Source of the DNA: Dromiciops gliroides
Lineage: Eukaryota; Chordata; Mammalia; Microbiotheria; Microbiotheriidae
Direction: 5' to 3'
Length of the DNA stretch: 64,000 nucleotides
NCBI RefSeq assembly: GCF_019393635.1
Contig: NC_057864.1
Coordinates: 440,322,322 to 440,386,321 of the forward strand
The notes under the pieces were generated by a model that was not told the origin of the DNA, ran no database searches, and saw nothing but the letters and a program-made list of their open reading frames with translations. Each line of letters begins with the position of its first letter. The first letter of the stretch is position 1. Position numbers and translations under genes: made by a program. Shown here in pieces: positions 49,002-63,700 of this stretch.

Positions 49002-49479
49002 CTTAGTTCTCTTTTAAACAATTTAAATCTGATCTTGAAAGTAAAACTCCATTCAAAGAGAAGTCTTAAAGCCATCTTCAATATCCCCACAAAATCCTGT
49101 TCTTTATCCAGATCTACCATTCCATTACTTTCTACAACTATATTCTCTGCTTATGACTCACAGGTCTGGGATGGGTCTGTAAAAAAAAAAATGATGTTTT
49201 CTTTAAAAAAAAAATTCCTAATAGGAATTTTGATATAACCAATTCAGGCCGACTTTACTAAGGAAAAGCATCTAAAATTTTCTTTGCAGTCTATTTGTCC
49301 TAAGTGCCAGTAATAGATAATAAAAATAGTTGCCCCAGAGAATAAAAACAACACTAACCATTTGTTGATGACTAGGGAAATAAAAAGATCACAGAGGTAG
49401 TGAATGTTTGAGGCAAGATTCGAAGTCAGGTTTTCCTGACCCCAAAGTCCAACACTACACTATACTTCCTCTCATTAAG

Positions 49480-52400
49480 TAATAAATATTATTAGTCCGT
49501 GGCAGAGTCAGGAAGTTCTAAAATTGCAACATTCCCTTTGAGGGGGAAAAGGTAAGTCTAACATACTATCAAATAAATATATAGAGAGTTTTCGTGAGCA
49601 AATACTTAACATATAACAGGAAAAGAGGGTGCTTAACATGAACTGACCTATGGGGAAGGGACTCTGCTCTTTTTTCTATGTCCATCAGGAAATGCATTAA
49701 TTTTTTCATCTTTTTCTAAGATGAGCATAGTCTTAAGAAATTCTGGGGAAGAAAGGAGAATAAGTAGTAATTTCATGAATTCTTCAATCTAGTGATCTTT
49801 TTTAAGTAAGAATACAAAGACACCCATATGGAAAACAGGGACTTAGTATCTTTTCCCCTTTGTCTATGAACACTTAGAAATCCACTATATTTTGTTACAA
49901 CTCTCTAGTTACCAAAGAATCAAAGGAGTGTTGAGAGTTTGCTGATGATAGGAAAGTTTTTAAAAAGGCAGGACAATTAAAAAAAATAAATGAAGACAGG
50001 CAGCAGAGACGGAAGGAAAACTCACACAGCTGAAAATTCAGACTTGCCTTCCAGAAGGCTCATTTTATTCATTAGAGTCTCACTGAAACACCTCTGGTAC
50101 AGTGTAGCCTCAACAGGCAGTTACAGAACAATGCTCTCAGGATTAAAATCTAAATTGAAAATTTAGGGGGCTGAAAACGCACATCATTTTTGCCATATGA
50201 GTTTGCATGCAATGTAGAATTTAATTTCCAAAATTATCAATTTTCACACAAAGTCATCTGTTATCAATCTGGGGACTGATTGTGACAATATACACTTGCA
50301 AAAGAGATACACATTGATCATAGCTATTCAGCCTTTCTGAAATAAGATATTATTTTTAAAAGATTTCCAATGGTATTATATCAACTGAGCTAAATGCTAG
50401 GTATAACAATGATTTATTAAGCATACTTAATAACTGTATTTACCATTTCTTCTTCCACTGGTATCTTGTCAATAACACCAGGATCAAAAATTAATTTTAT
50501 TCTGGAGAAAATTTTATGGCTAGAAGGTCCTTCCTAAATGTTTAGTGCCCACTCAGGGAGGGCAACATTTGGCATTCATATCTTTATTCAAAACCAAATG
50601 TAATTTTGGAAGAAAAAATTAATTATTTTGGGAAAGGAGTTGAAGGAGCCCAAGAGAAAAATTTTGCATAGAGGTCCTTTGTTAGTGTAACATTTGACCT
50701 ATCTCTTTGGAAATCATACAACTTGGCTAATGCAGCCCTTAAAGAATTAATCAAGCAGATTGTTAGGCCCTGGCTACGGTGGAGCTAGCCAATTATAAGT
50801 TGCTCAGAAATTCATCACCAGCATGTCCAACTATTTTTTCCCACATAAAGATTAGAAGAACTATGTGGAAACGGGGCCCACTCCCTGATCAGCACAACTA
50901 TAATACAAAGCAAGTGGAACAAAAATTTTGCGAAGTGCTGCTTTGGAGAAAATAATTGTCAGCATTTTATTTGGAAGGTCAGGGGTCTTTCTGATTCTCC
51001 ACTTCATGTTATACATTACAGCACCTTCTCCCCCATTTTCAAAGGCACTAAACCATCTTTATGTTGATAAACACTCCTGTCACATGTAAGAAACCTAAAT
51101 CTATTACTGTATTATTAGTTCGCTGGTAAAAGCAGCATGTGACACCTTAAGTGGCTTCTCTCTGGAGTACTGATGCTAAGGAGAAGGTCCAATCAAATGC
51201 TACTGAATAAGAAGGAAGCCTGCTTTACAAAACAGAAAAATGAAATCAAGGAGAGTAGGGGCTGGCTTTTTAAGGAACATGCAGAATCATTCCTGAAGAA
51301 AAGTTCTTCTCAGATAACAGGAATCATATTACAGTCCAACTAGTCTGTTCACTACCCTTACTCTGAATTTTAATATTTAACATAGCATGTAAGAAAACAA
51401 ACTTCTGGTTTTAAGGCAATCCTTCCTTTTTCACTCATTTTGGCAAAGGAGAATATTGAGTATGGTATCAGCACATTCCGCTTCTTGTCTTCTTTCTCTT
51501 TATCTGATGCTAGATGAAGTTTTCATATCATCCAGGAAAAATATTAGTTTTGTAAAAGTGAAGTCAAGTTCTAGAAAGTACAATATCATTCAAATTCGCA
51601 TGTAACACCAATCCTTTTAGTTCACTTTGGGGGTAGTGAATTCCATGTCATTGGAGGTCTTTAAGTAGAAGCTAATCATCTGGATAATCCATGTTATATG
51701 AGAATTTTATGATTTGGACAGAGGTTAGACAAGATGACCTTCAAAATCTCTTCTAACTCTAAGGTTTTATGACTTATAAGTATGAAAGATATCAAAATTT
51801 CTTAAAGATAGTTTAGAAAAAATACATTTTTGCAACAATTTTATAAAGCTTAAAGTGAAAGGAGAAAATGAGAGATAAAGTTAATTATGAAATAAGCTCA
51901 CTAAGAAAAGATTTTGAAAGGTTTTCCTTGACTAAATAAGTATGCTTGGAGAATCGTCCTCAATTTCTGTTGTGTTCATCCCTTTAACAAATATTTTAAT
52001 AACCAAATACCTGACAATAGGCTAAATTAGGAATGGGTTGTGTTCCAGAAGTCCATTTATAATTAGACTGTATGGAATTTAACAGATTTTCTTATAGGAA
52101 AGAGCTATAGTGGCTAAGTTTCCAGACCACCCCACAAAAGACTATTTAATCAGTAAAATACCAGCAGTGTTTCAACTATACCAAACCAACATTACTAGCA
52201 GATTCTAAGAGAAAATGAAAGAATAGATCCTCCCTTTCTGTATATATGCACGAGAGACCAAGTTTTACATTTGTATAAGAAAGACTGTTAGTATTTCTGA
52301 CACCCCTCTCCTTCCCTACCAAAGGTCAACTGACCCCACCAAAATCAATGGGCAGGTGAATGAGAGGAATAGAGAGGTGCCAGATTAAGAAAGTGGCCAA

Positions 52401-54659
52401 CTTCCCAGTATGTATGGGTAAATTCATAAATTGAGAACTGGACCTTACTTAGCACCCTATCTCTAACAGTCAGTTCCCTGTAAATGGCAATATCTCAGTA
52501 TTAGTCTGCAGCTATTTTCTGTCTTCTCACAACTTTAGGAATTTTAAGATCATATGAAAAAATCTTTGAGATAAAATGACCAATAAGAGTTCACTTTGGC
52601 AGGATACCATTTTAAAGTTACATATAAAAATTTTCATATCAATTCAACAAAGTTACAAATATATAAATATTTTAAATCAAAAGTTAATGGTGAAAAGCCT
52701 ATTCTACAAAAGCTAGAGACTTTAATAGTGCAAAAAAATTTCTGCAGCATAGATTACTTGGTTTGAGTACATTTTAATCTATGAAAGGAGTTTTACTTCA
52801 AAAGTTGTTACTATTTATTCATTAAGCAATAATGGGTATGAATTACACCCTTCCATAAGTATACTTATTCCATGTGGTTCTTATGGGATTTTCTAGCCAT
52901 CAGTGATCTCTCAGATCATGGCAGGCACTACATGCTATCAATGATAGATGGAATAAACAGTCTACTTCACCCCAACTCTTGGCCACTACCCTCAAAAGAA
53001 TACAGTCGTTCCAATGTCTACAAGTCTATTCCAGATTTCTCTTCTTCCCTTCCTGACCCTGCTACCCTGCCATGTACCTAGGAACAATTTCTCCCAGTGT
53101 TCCTCCATGATCCCATATGCACAGCTGCTATCTTTCTTCAAACTGCAAAATCAGATTCTTTTTGGAGTCCATTTCTCTCCCTGACAAATAATGTAAGTAA
53201 AGTTGTTTCAGAGTTCTATAGAATACTCTCTCCCTACTCAGCATCATTGCTGGAAACAGAGTTATAGTGTGATCAATAAGCTCCTTTGTTACACTAAAAG
53301 GAAACTGAATAATTTGTTTCCAACCCAAATATCTTTTCTCCCTCAACAATAGTGGAGAGTCATTCTACTTGAGGCTTTGACCAAGGATCAAGTACAAACT
53401 CAGATTCCCAGGCTAGGTGCCAGTGGCAACTTAACACATTGTGAAGCTGACCTTCAGGGAAAAAGGGGGATCAGCAGTCTTGCCACCTATTTTAGAGGAA
53501 AGCCAGCTGATCTTTAAGGCACAGAATAGGCTGTCACTTAAATGGGTTTTAAAACATGAGGGTTGGGGGGAAGGTGAGAAAAAACAGCTGGAGGAAAAAA
53601 GAGAGATAGAAACTTCATGCAGAATGAGGGATTTTTTGACCCTTTCCACTACCCTCCCCCCTCAAAAAACCTTTTGGCTTCTAGTATCACTGCTGATAGA
53701 ACTACTAACCTACGGCTCAATACCTTTACTTGAACCTAAACATTAGAAGATAATGTCCTTAATTGAGAGTAAAACATCACCTTTTTTCTCGGTATATTCA
53801 AATTCTTATCATCTTTTAATGTCTCCAGTGTAAAGATGGAAAGATGCAGAAGAAAATAGCATTGGAAGACTTGGAGATGAAAAAGGGACTGTTCTTTCAA
53901 GTTTTCTTTTAACATAACATAACAAGTTAATAAATAAGGTCATTCAAAGATGTAACATGTTATTTTTATATTTGGCAAATTCCATTAACTGTACCCTTTA
54001 TCCTTGGTGAGGATACTTATACCCTGAGTTATGAGTTCCTGGAACCTCAGCTCACAAGCACTGCCTGGTCTAGAACCAAATGGTGATGTGTATTTGAGTC
54101 CCTCAAATCAGGACAGCAAATCAGATGCAGTGGCCAGGGGCAACTTTCAGGTCAAATCACATTCTGTATCCAGGGCAACTGATCTAATCACTTTGCTTGC
54201 ACCACCCTGGCTGTACTACTAAATTTAACCAAAGTTCAGTGGATCTTAGAGCTAATGATTTAGATTAAATGGAAAACCAGAAGCCTTGTTCATAAAATAT
54301 GGAATTTTTTCAAAATGCCAAACAAAACATACAATAATGGTAAGCAAGCCAAGAAAAACTGGATTGTTCTTAAGTTAGTAATGAGTGCTGTATTACTATG
54401 AAGAGTGATCTACAGAGACCAACTTTATAATGTTCAGCACTGCACTCTTTCAAGTTTTTTGTTAAGGTTACAGAATCATAGGTCAAGTCACTGAAGACCC
54501 AAATTTGATGGCTCTGTGGCAGCAACTGTACAAGACATGACTCATAATTTACTCTAAATGCACATTTTCCACATCTCAACTGGTTTGCATAGACAAATCA
54601 GAAACAGTTTCCTGTGTGTCTCACAAATATTCTAAGCAAGTCCTTGAGACCATACTTAC
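49480..54659. other. Repeat-poor AT-rich stretch downstream of the ST7L exon
   Basis: No young SINE or L1 was recognised over about 5 kb. It should be ST7L intron or 3' UTR on the minus strand. No further coding exon could be supported, though an acceptor-like site (tttttcctccag on the minus strand, near 53.59 kb) opens only twelve codons. Confidence 0.45.
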
Positions 54660-54799
54660 AGCTTTAGCAAAAACACCCATGATTTCAGGAAACTGATGGG
54701 TGAGAAGGGCAAGCATTGCTGTAGAGGAACACAGGCCTGCTGTGAAGTGAATGAAAAAAGGAAGCTCCTTCTTTGGGTAAACAGAAACATGATGAAATG
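54660..54799 (-). CDS. ST7L: ST7L coding exon, third in window, hydrophobic C-terminal segment
   Basis: The 140-bp exon has acceptor ttttccttgcag|CA and donor GCT|GTAAGT. It encodes [16 protein letters not shown] to [10 protein letters not shown]. The stretch from PFFIHF to MLALLTH is hydrophobic and probably a membrane segment. It ends in phase 0. Reading past the donor adds twelve residues ([12 protein letters not shown]) and a stop; such a read-through C-terminus may be a real isoform. I found no exon like the ST7 tail containing RDWNCKSIF downstream. Confidence 0.95.
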
Positions 54800-57700
54800 C
54801 TGCAAGGAAAAAAAATAGAATAATTACACATTTTCCCAAACAGAGTCTAACCTCATCTAAAACAACAGTAACTTCAAGCAAAATTTATTTTTAAAAGTGG
54901 AAAAATTAAGAGGAAAGAAAGAAAATCAGTTAGTTCCAGGCCTCACAAGAAATGCACATTACTAATGGTTGCTTATTTTAAATGATGCAAGAACGTGTGA
55001 GTGCCAGTATTGAAGCAAGTGCCCATGCTAGGATTTCATGGGCTACAAAGCTAAAGAGTTGGCCATCAACTCAGAGATTCCTGAAGCAACACTCAGTATT
55101 TCAGTATTATGTAAAAGGTGTGCAGTCTTAAGGAGGTCAGAGATAAATTATACTTTCTTTAAACACATTCACAGGATCTAATACACCTAACTTACTATTT
55201 TCAGCCGGCGTAATATTTTTGTGTCTCCTTTGCTAAATTTACCACGTGCATGACAAGAGCTAAAATTCTATTAAAGACAAAGTAAATCCTCAGGGATCTG
55301 GGTTATGTTTACATCAAGACAATACCAGCAATACATTGGAAATAAAAACCATTCTATATCCCAGCCAGGATGATAGCACCCATGCTCCTAGTATAGCAGC
55401 CCATCTGTGACCTGCTTCCACTACAGAGTATCTGGTTTCACTGCCATCCCTTATTTTCTATTTCCAGTGCCACCACCCTCAGTTAGTCCTTTTTACCTCT
55501 CACCTGAATTCTCAAAACAGCCTCTCTAACTCTCCCTTCAAATCTATCCTGCATACAAATAGCAGACAAAGCTTCCTAAAGAATACCTCTGATCACATCA
55601 CTCTACTGGTCTAACTCATATAGGGAAAGGTAGAACATTTGTCTTTTAGAAGGGAGGGAATGTAATAGTTTGATGTGTGCAGCTCCACGAAGTCTCCTAC
55701 ACAAAGGTAGTAGTGGGGGGACAGATGCCAAAACCTTGTCATAGCTATTGCATAGCCATGGCTACATGATTTTCTAAAATGTGAAATGTTCATGCTGTGT
55801 GAAGGTCCTAATTATTTCTTTTTGGATGACTTTCTAAAGAGAATCACTTGTCAGTCAATGTTCAGTTAATACCTCAAGATAATAGATGACTAAGGGAGAA
55901 GTACTCCCTTGGAGCCAAATTTCAGATTTCATCACTAGTTTGGATGGAAAAATTTATCAAGGGGTATTATGGAAGACTCTACTAAATATGTGAGTGAACA
56001 AAGGAAATAGTTCCAGTCTGACCTTCATTCTGAAGCTCACAAGTAAATCCCAGTATGCAATAAGTCAAATCAAGGGTGAAGAAGGATTAAAAACGAAAAG
56101 TATTAAACACTTGTGGGTATTAGGACTTCATGTTATTAAAAAAAAAAAAAACCAAACCCTGTCTGTTCTACAAGTCATCTGACACACTGAGACACAATAT
56201 AGACAAAAAAAAAAATCAGAGCATGCAACCCCACCCCCAATTTGTAAATCAGCAGGCAGCATCCATATCTGTGGAGTTTGCATTAACTCAGTCTTGCCAA
56301 TAGGCCCGCTGCCAAAACTGTGGCCTTACAGAGCAGAGATTTCTGGTTTTAGTTATATTATTATCCAGGCCTGGCCTTATGTTTAGGAAGAGAAAACAGA
56401 CATTTATGTAGTACAGTTTCAAAAGCAATGAAGAAGACTGCCCCACTCTTAACCTCCAATAGTGTCCATGTCCCTCACTGAAATTCTACAATTAGAAATT
56501 CATTCCCTAGGCTTAGAAATTCTGGTCCTAACCATTAAAATGCAAATTCTTCTGGGAATGGTAGCAACTTAAATCTCATCAATCATTTCACTTCACACCT
56601 TCAACAAAAAATTTACTGAGCACTATGGATGAATTAAAATATAAGTCTTTATCTAGTAAGGAAGATAAAGTATGCACACAAATAACTAAAGTAGTAGTAA
56701 CAAGTAAATCTTATGGAAGAGGTACAAAGTGATATGGAGGCTCAGAGAAAGCAGGGATTACATATTGTTGAGGTGCTGAGGGGGGATCCCTAAAGGAATA
56801 AGCATTTATGGTATTTCTTTCAAGATTTTAAACAGGCAAAAGGGAGGACATCCTGGGCAGAAGGAATAGTCAGTCAAAAAGCAAAATGGAACAGTCTAGA
56901 TTGGTATGGGTTGTGGTAGGAGGGAGACAGGGCTGGATCACGGAAGACTTGGAATGCTAGGCTGGGGAATTGAGGCCTTATACTCTAGGTAATGTGAAGC
57001 CACCCAAAGATGTGGAAGTGGGAAGTAATGTGATCAGAAGGGAGTTTTAGGAATCCTCTGGCAACTGCACGCAGGATAGACTGGAGAAGATACTGGAGCC
57101 AGAGGGCAGGGGAAGGGCATGAGCGTTTCTATAGCGATGCACTCTGCTTAGCACTTGACAAGTATGATCTCATTTGATCCCAAAACAATTCTTTGAGGTA
57201 GGTGCTGTTATTATCTCTATTTTAAAGCTGAGGAAACTGAGGTACTCAGAGGTTAAATAACTTGGCCAGGGTCACACAACTACTAAATGTCTGAGGCCAG
57301 ATTTGAACTCAGGTCTTCCTGACTCTAATTCAGTTCTCTATTCACTGTGTCACCAGCTGTGGTGGAAGACTATTTTAGGAGTTCAGGTGGGAAGAAAAGA
57401 GGACAGACAGAGGGTGGTGGTGATGGACACAGAAAGGATGGGAAATATTTGAAAAACATTCCTTTTTTTTACAAAAATAATTTTATTGACATTTTTTGTT
57501 TCTTAGATCACTTTAGTATCACTGGGTACCCTTCTTCTTTCCCCTTCCAGAGAGCCATTCCATATTATGACTAATAGTATTTTGTGGAGAGGAAAAAAAA
57601 GAGCCAGCACAACTGACTGATACATTGAGAAAGTCCAAAAATGCCTGCAGTGTATAACATCTGTGGACGTTTCACCTCCACAAAAGGGCAGGGTAGGGGT

Positions 57701-60700
57701 GTTTTCTCCTGTCTCTTCATTTAAGGCCTGTTTGAGCTTTGCAATTTTGTTATGTTTACTTCTGATGATTTTGTGCACGGCTGTTCTTTCCATTTATATT
57801 GTTTTTTTCTTGGCTTCTGCTGACATCATGCTGCATCAGTTCATGTAGATCTTTCCATGCTTCTCTGTATTCATCATCAACATAATTTCTTACAACACAA
57901 TAATATTACATTACATTCAAGTACCATAATTGTGTTTACTCATTTCCCAGTTGATGGGCATCTCCTTTGTTTCCAACTCTTAATTATCACAAAAAGTGCC
58001 ACTACTGGGGCAGCTAGGTGGCGCAGTGGATAGAGCACTGGCCCTGGAGTCAGGAGTACCTGAGTTCAAATCCGGCCTCAGACACTGAACACTTACTAGC
58101 TGTGTGACCCTGGGCAGGTCACTTAACCCCAACTGCCTCACTTAAAAAAAAAAAAGTGCCACATATGGGGACTTTTTCTTATCAATAGTTTTCTTGGAGG
58201 TAGAAATCCAATAATGAAGTCTCTGGTTTAAAGGGTATGGAAATTATTAGTCACTTTATTTGCACAGTTCCAAACTGCTTTCCAAAATGGTTGTACCATT
58301 TCAAAGCTCCTCCACCAACAATGTATTAGTGTGCCTATCTTTCCACAACCCTTCCAGCACTGAGTGTTGCCACTTATTGTCATTTTTGCCAATTTGCAGT
58401 GTGTGAGGTGAATCCTTGGGTTTGATTTGTATTTCTCTTACTATTAGTGATTTGGAACATTCTTTCACGTGAATACTCTAGTTCTTTTGAGAACCGTTTT
58501 GCACAACATTTCAAAAAAAATAATCAATAGGACTTGAGAACTGACTGTATGTGAGGGGAGAAGTAAAAAATGTCTCAGAGGTTTTATGTCTGGGAAACAG
58601 AATGATAATGTTATTATTTTTTAATTATAATATTAACAAAAGTTAGGAAAAGCTGGTTTGGAGAGGTGTAAGAGGAGTAGTCTGGGGTGATTATATTCTG
58701 TTTGAGCTTCCAATAGAATAACCAAATGGGAGTGTCCACAAGACAGTTGGAGATGCTAGAAGAGACTTCAGGAGATAGGCTGGCAACAGAAATTTGGGAA
58801 TCAGCTGTATAATAATGAACTACCTACCAGTGATAGCTGAAGCAGGATGAATATAGGGAGAGAAAGCATAGAGAGAAAAATGGCCAAGGATAAAATCTTT
58901 GGCGATATCTACACTGCGCAGGCAGAAAGGCCACGATAAATAGTCAAAGAAACAGTCAGGGGTCAGAAGGATCAGAAAAGAAGGAAAAGTGGGTGACTCT
59001 AGTGACCTAAACCGAGAAGGGAATCACAAAATCAAAAGGGCCCTCAGGGGCTATCTAGCTCGGTATTCATCTGACCACTAATCTCTTCCACAACACCAAC
59101 AAATGGATCCAGCCACAAACATGGAAACCTCTAGTGGGAGGTAACCCTCTGCCTCCCCAGGTAGCCAATTCCACTTTTGAATTGCTCTTATTATCAGGAA
59201 ACCTTTTCTTTGAATCCTGCCTCTAGGCAACTTCTATCCATTGGTACAAATTCTGCCTTCCAAGGAAAGGAAAAAAGGTTTGAGGAAAGTAGAAATAGTC
59301 AACATAGCTGGAAAGAGGTCAAAGAGGAGGGGGCCTGCAAAGTGGACACTAGATTTGGCCATTTTGGGTCACTAATGAGAGGCAGCACGGTCTCATGAAT
59401 AGAGCTCGAGGCTTATAATCAGTAAGAAGTGGGTTGGACTCTTGCCCCAAATACTTACTAGCTGCCTGACCTTGCACCTCAGTTTCATCATCTTTAAAAT
59501 GAGAAGGTTGGACTCAACAATCTCTATGTTCCCTTCCAGCTCTGCCTCTATCATGAAAAAATCTTGAAGAGTTCAGTTTTAGTAAAGAGTTCGTGGTAGA
59601 AGTCTGATTGCTAGAAGTTAAGTAGTGAGGGACTGCTGGTGAGATAACAGGCAGTTATGTCCACTACTCTGAGAAATTCAAAGGAGATGTGATAATAGTT
59701 CAAATAAGTGGCAGGGTTTTTAAAGACCTTTGTGTTTTGTTTTAAAGGAGAGAGGCTCAGGAAAGAAGCCAGGGGAGAAAGGGAAAGGGAGAGGGAGAGG
59801 GAAGGAGAGAGAGAGAGACACAGAGAGAGAGAGAGATTGAGGGAGAGAGATTGAGTGAGTGATTGAAGATTCAGGAGAGAAGTGGGATAACTGATGGAAC
59901 AAGGTCCCAGACGAAGCAGGAAGGGACACAATTAAGAGAACAGACAATACAAATTCTGAGATGGAAAGAAAGAAAATTCAGGATGGTTATAGTGGATGTC
60001 CTACCCTCAATTTTTTTTAGGAAAGTAAGAGTTGAGGTTTTCTGCTTAGAATGATAAAGATGGAGTTAAGAACTTGAAGATGGTGGACAAGATCTGAACA
60101 ACTGTGGGATAATTACCAGTGTGAATGTGTTTTATAATTTTTATCCTTGAGGCAAGTATTTATTTGTGGGGAGATTAGGGACCATGAGGATACTGGGAAT
60201 CTGGAAGAAAGGGCATAAAAAAGGAAAGTTAAAGGCTATGGAAGACAAACCAACCATTTCAGAGCTCAAAAGAGAGCTGCTATTGTAGTAAAAGTTAGGA
60301 AAGATAGCTCAACAGGGCTAATGAAAGGGTACACATTTTTCAGGCATGGACTGTCAAAGTTTTGTGAGGTTTTTTTTCCCCTCCCCTGACGTAATCAATA
60401 AATGGTGAAAGTAATAATAACTGAATCCATGATGCTTTTTAGATGAGAAAATAATCAGTCTATTACTGGACTTTACAAAACATTTTCCTCCACAGAAGGT
60501 AAATTAAAGTCTACCTATATTTGAGTAGGGACACTATTGCCTAGGATAATAAACAATTCTGTCACTCAAAGATGTAATAATGATTATATTATTTTACCTC
60601 TCATTCAGTGAAACAATACATTGTTGGTTAGTTTTTGCCAAACTTTTTTCTTTTCCTTTCTTCTTTGTTATAAATAATGGCACTCTGGGGAATGGGAAGA

Positions 60701-63700
60701 GAGGGATATACTGGGGAAATATAGACTGATGAAAAACCAAAAGACATCAATAATAATTTATTTTGAAAAAACATATTAAGGCTAACTAATACAGTGAGGT
60801 AGGTTTATACAGTGCTCTGGAATTCAACTGAAAATGTTTCAAAAATGGAAGGCCAAAATAATGGGGGGGGGGGCGGAATGTAGTTGCATAACCTTAGAAA
60901 AACATGAAAAATTCACTTACTGGGTAATAGTTCTCTGTCGGCTGTCTCCGTGCAGCTGGGATAAGGGTAAAATAGATGGCCTTTCTCTAATGGGTATGGA
61001 ATCATTCTAAAGGCTAAGGGAAACAAAAGCAAAATATTTGCATTCAATGCTGAATAACTTATCCTATACTTCAGTGAAAAGCTATATGGTACTCTCAATA
61101 GAAATAAAAATGAATGAATAAAGCAGTTATAAAACACCCACTATATGCAAAGCATTGCACTAAGTGTTGGAGATACAGATATAAGAGTAAGGCAATCCCT
61201 GCTCTCAAGAAGCTCACAATCTAGTAAGGGAAACAATACATACTGAAGGTTTCAGCTACAAGTCAGATAGAAAAGTCCCAAGGTCCTCAGGGTAAGGCAG
61301 CAAAGCAGATGTTAATGCCTCTTTTTAAAAATGCCATTTCCACCGATAAAATCCTATCAGTTTCTGATGTTAAATCACTTGTCAGTGCCAAGGACTTTGG
61401 TGCAAGAAATGTATTTTCTAGGTCTTCTGTAACTGTGGTTACATATACTGCAGGAGTACTTGTCAGGCTACATCCACACAAGGGTTCTGTGGCTCAGGGC
61501 ACCAGGCTAGAAGCATTGCTTTTCTCAAGGTTCTTGGGTTCAGGGTCCTGGACTGTCTTCACCAGGGCCTGAGGGAAGTTGTGAGGGGGTGCATTTGGTT
61601 TGCCTGCTATTTGATATCTCTTGTTTCTTTCCCAGGGTACCTTGAGAAAGTAAAAGCTGGCATTTCCTGCTGAGAATAATATGGCTAAGGTAAGGAGCTA
61701 GAAAGTGAAAAAGATTTGGAACATGGGGAAATTATCAATGTGAAAGAATATTACAGTTCCTTTCTTTGAGGCAGTTACTGATTTGTGAAGAGACTGGGGA
61801 CCATGAGGACAGTGGGGAAACTGGGAGATAGGGAGTCATGAAGAAGGGCATAGACAAAGCTTAAGCCTGTGGAAGACAAACTTGAGTCCGCAGTCCTCTT
61901 CCTGCGGCCCCTGTAGCGCAGGTTAGGCAAGGTAGACATGTTTTACAAAACAACCACGCAGGCGCCACCAACTCCTCCAGCCCCTGAAAAGATCACTCTT
62001 ATCATTTACTTATTTGGCACTTCTGCGTGACCACTCTATGAAGTGGACTGGGATTATTTTCCTCACTTTGTGGGCAGCTGACTTTATTCCAAAGGGATTC
62101 CTACATGCAATTCCTCAGCTTATGGCTGAGGGAGTTGCTGTAGGTCCTGGGTTCACCTTGGGGCACTCTCTAATAGTTCCCCAAAGGAGATGGGCAGAAA
62201 GGGGGAACTGTTACAAATTGTTGTGGCCTCCTTGTAAGGGCACTGATTCAGCTAAGACCTTGTTTGGGTCACTATCCTTACCTTTACCAGGGAAGTATCA
62301 GCTTCTTTTCTTATGAGGTGCTGGCCATTAATAATATTTTCATAACTTTTTGCTACTGACTGAATTTCATATTAATAATGCTTTTAATATCTTTCACTTA
62401 CATCATTATGTGTGTGACTGAGCACAAGAGAGTTAATGATATGTCCAAAGTTGTAAATTAAGTGACAAAGTTGAGGACTCATATAACAAGATGGTTATTT
62501 AAGAAAAAGTGAATCATGTGTTATAGTGAAGTTATATGAGAAAAGAATGGAAAAAAAGTTGTATTTTAATACTTATCCTGGTTTAATTTTCTGAACGAAT
62601 ATTTGTTTAAAAATAAAGCTCTAGTTTCTGGAGGCAGCCATTTGAATTATTTTGCAGTATGAGAGTGACTATAAAAATTCTACTGCTAAAAACCAGGTAT
62701 CTAATTATGTATCTCCACTTTATTGTCTATTTATTACCTAAGAAGTGAAAAAGAAAAAAAGCCCAACTACTTAACTTCTTACAAAGAAAACCTTAAAACA
62801 ATTAAATAAACCTGAAAAAGTTTGCTAGTTTAGGGCTTCTAAAACCTTTTCCACTCAAGACCCTTTTCCCCACCCCCAAGAAATTTTTATGCAACCCCAG
62901 GTATATAGGTATATAAAATAGGTCTACATAACCTTTTACTGTTGCCAAATTTTTCATGACCCCCCACATTCAATTATGCAACATCATACGGGGTTGCGAT
63001 CCACAGTTTAAGAAGCTTTGTGCTAGTCTAAAGTCTCTTCTGTGTGTCTCTTATTTCCCCACAACTTCAACATTTCAAAAACCCATCATTTCATCAATGT
63101 GGGTGCTTCCCTCACCAATGCAGACTGCTACCCTACCATGCCTTAGAAGATAATTTTATGAACTGCTATGGCAAAAAAAAACAAACTCAAAATCATCTTG
63201 TATCTAAAAGCCTCACCAAACTGAGCTGGGCTAGTGCTCAGATGCTAGACATAACTAACATCTGTCAATGATCCCATACCTGAAGTGTTTAAAGCTCAGT
63301 GGGGCCTGCCAGAGCTTGAGCTCTGCTGGCACTGCCTTTAAGAGTCCAGTCACCTCCATGCCATGATGAGGCACTAGAACAGGACTTGACATGGAGATCT
63401 TCAGTAGAGTTCCCTCCAACTGTGTGCTTTAAATAACATGTTTGTATATTACATCATTACAGCTAGCTATATGCACTTTCCTGGATACCTTAAAATTGCA
63501 GCTTCTGTCCTACCCCAAATGTGGCATCAAGATAAGTGAATTAAGCATTTCCAGCAATAAACCAAACATAATAGTACTGAGTTCACTTTGAAACTAATCT
63601 CAACCACAAAGCCTTCAGGAGACTAGCACAATCTCATTAAAGCCGACTGCTTGTGAATGCTGTGAATAAAGTCAGCGAGATTAGCTAGTCGGGTTGGAAA

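Noticed and set aside
53550-53590. Acceptor-like site opening LFFLTFPPTLMF in phase with ST7L
   Set aside because: It has a good pyrimidine tract but only twelve codons, no family likeness and no nearby poly(A) signal that I could link.
61287-61572. Open frames on both strands near 61.3-61.6 kb
   Set aside because: No domain, no splice support, and they lie in an ST7L intron.
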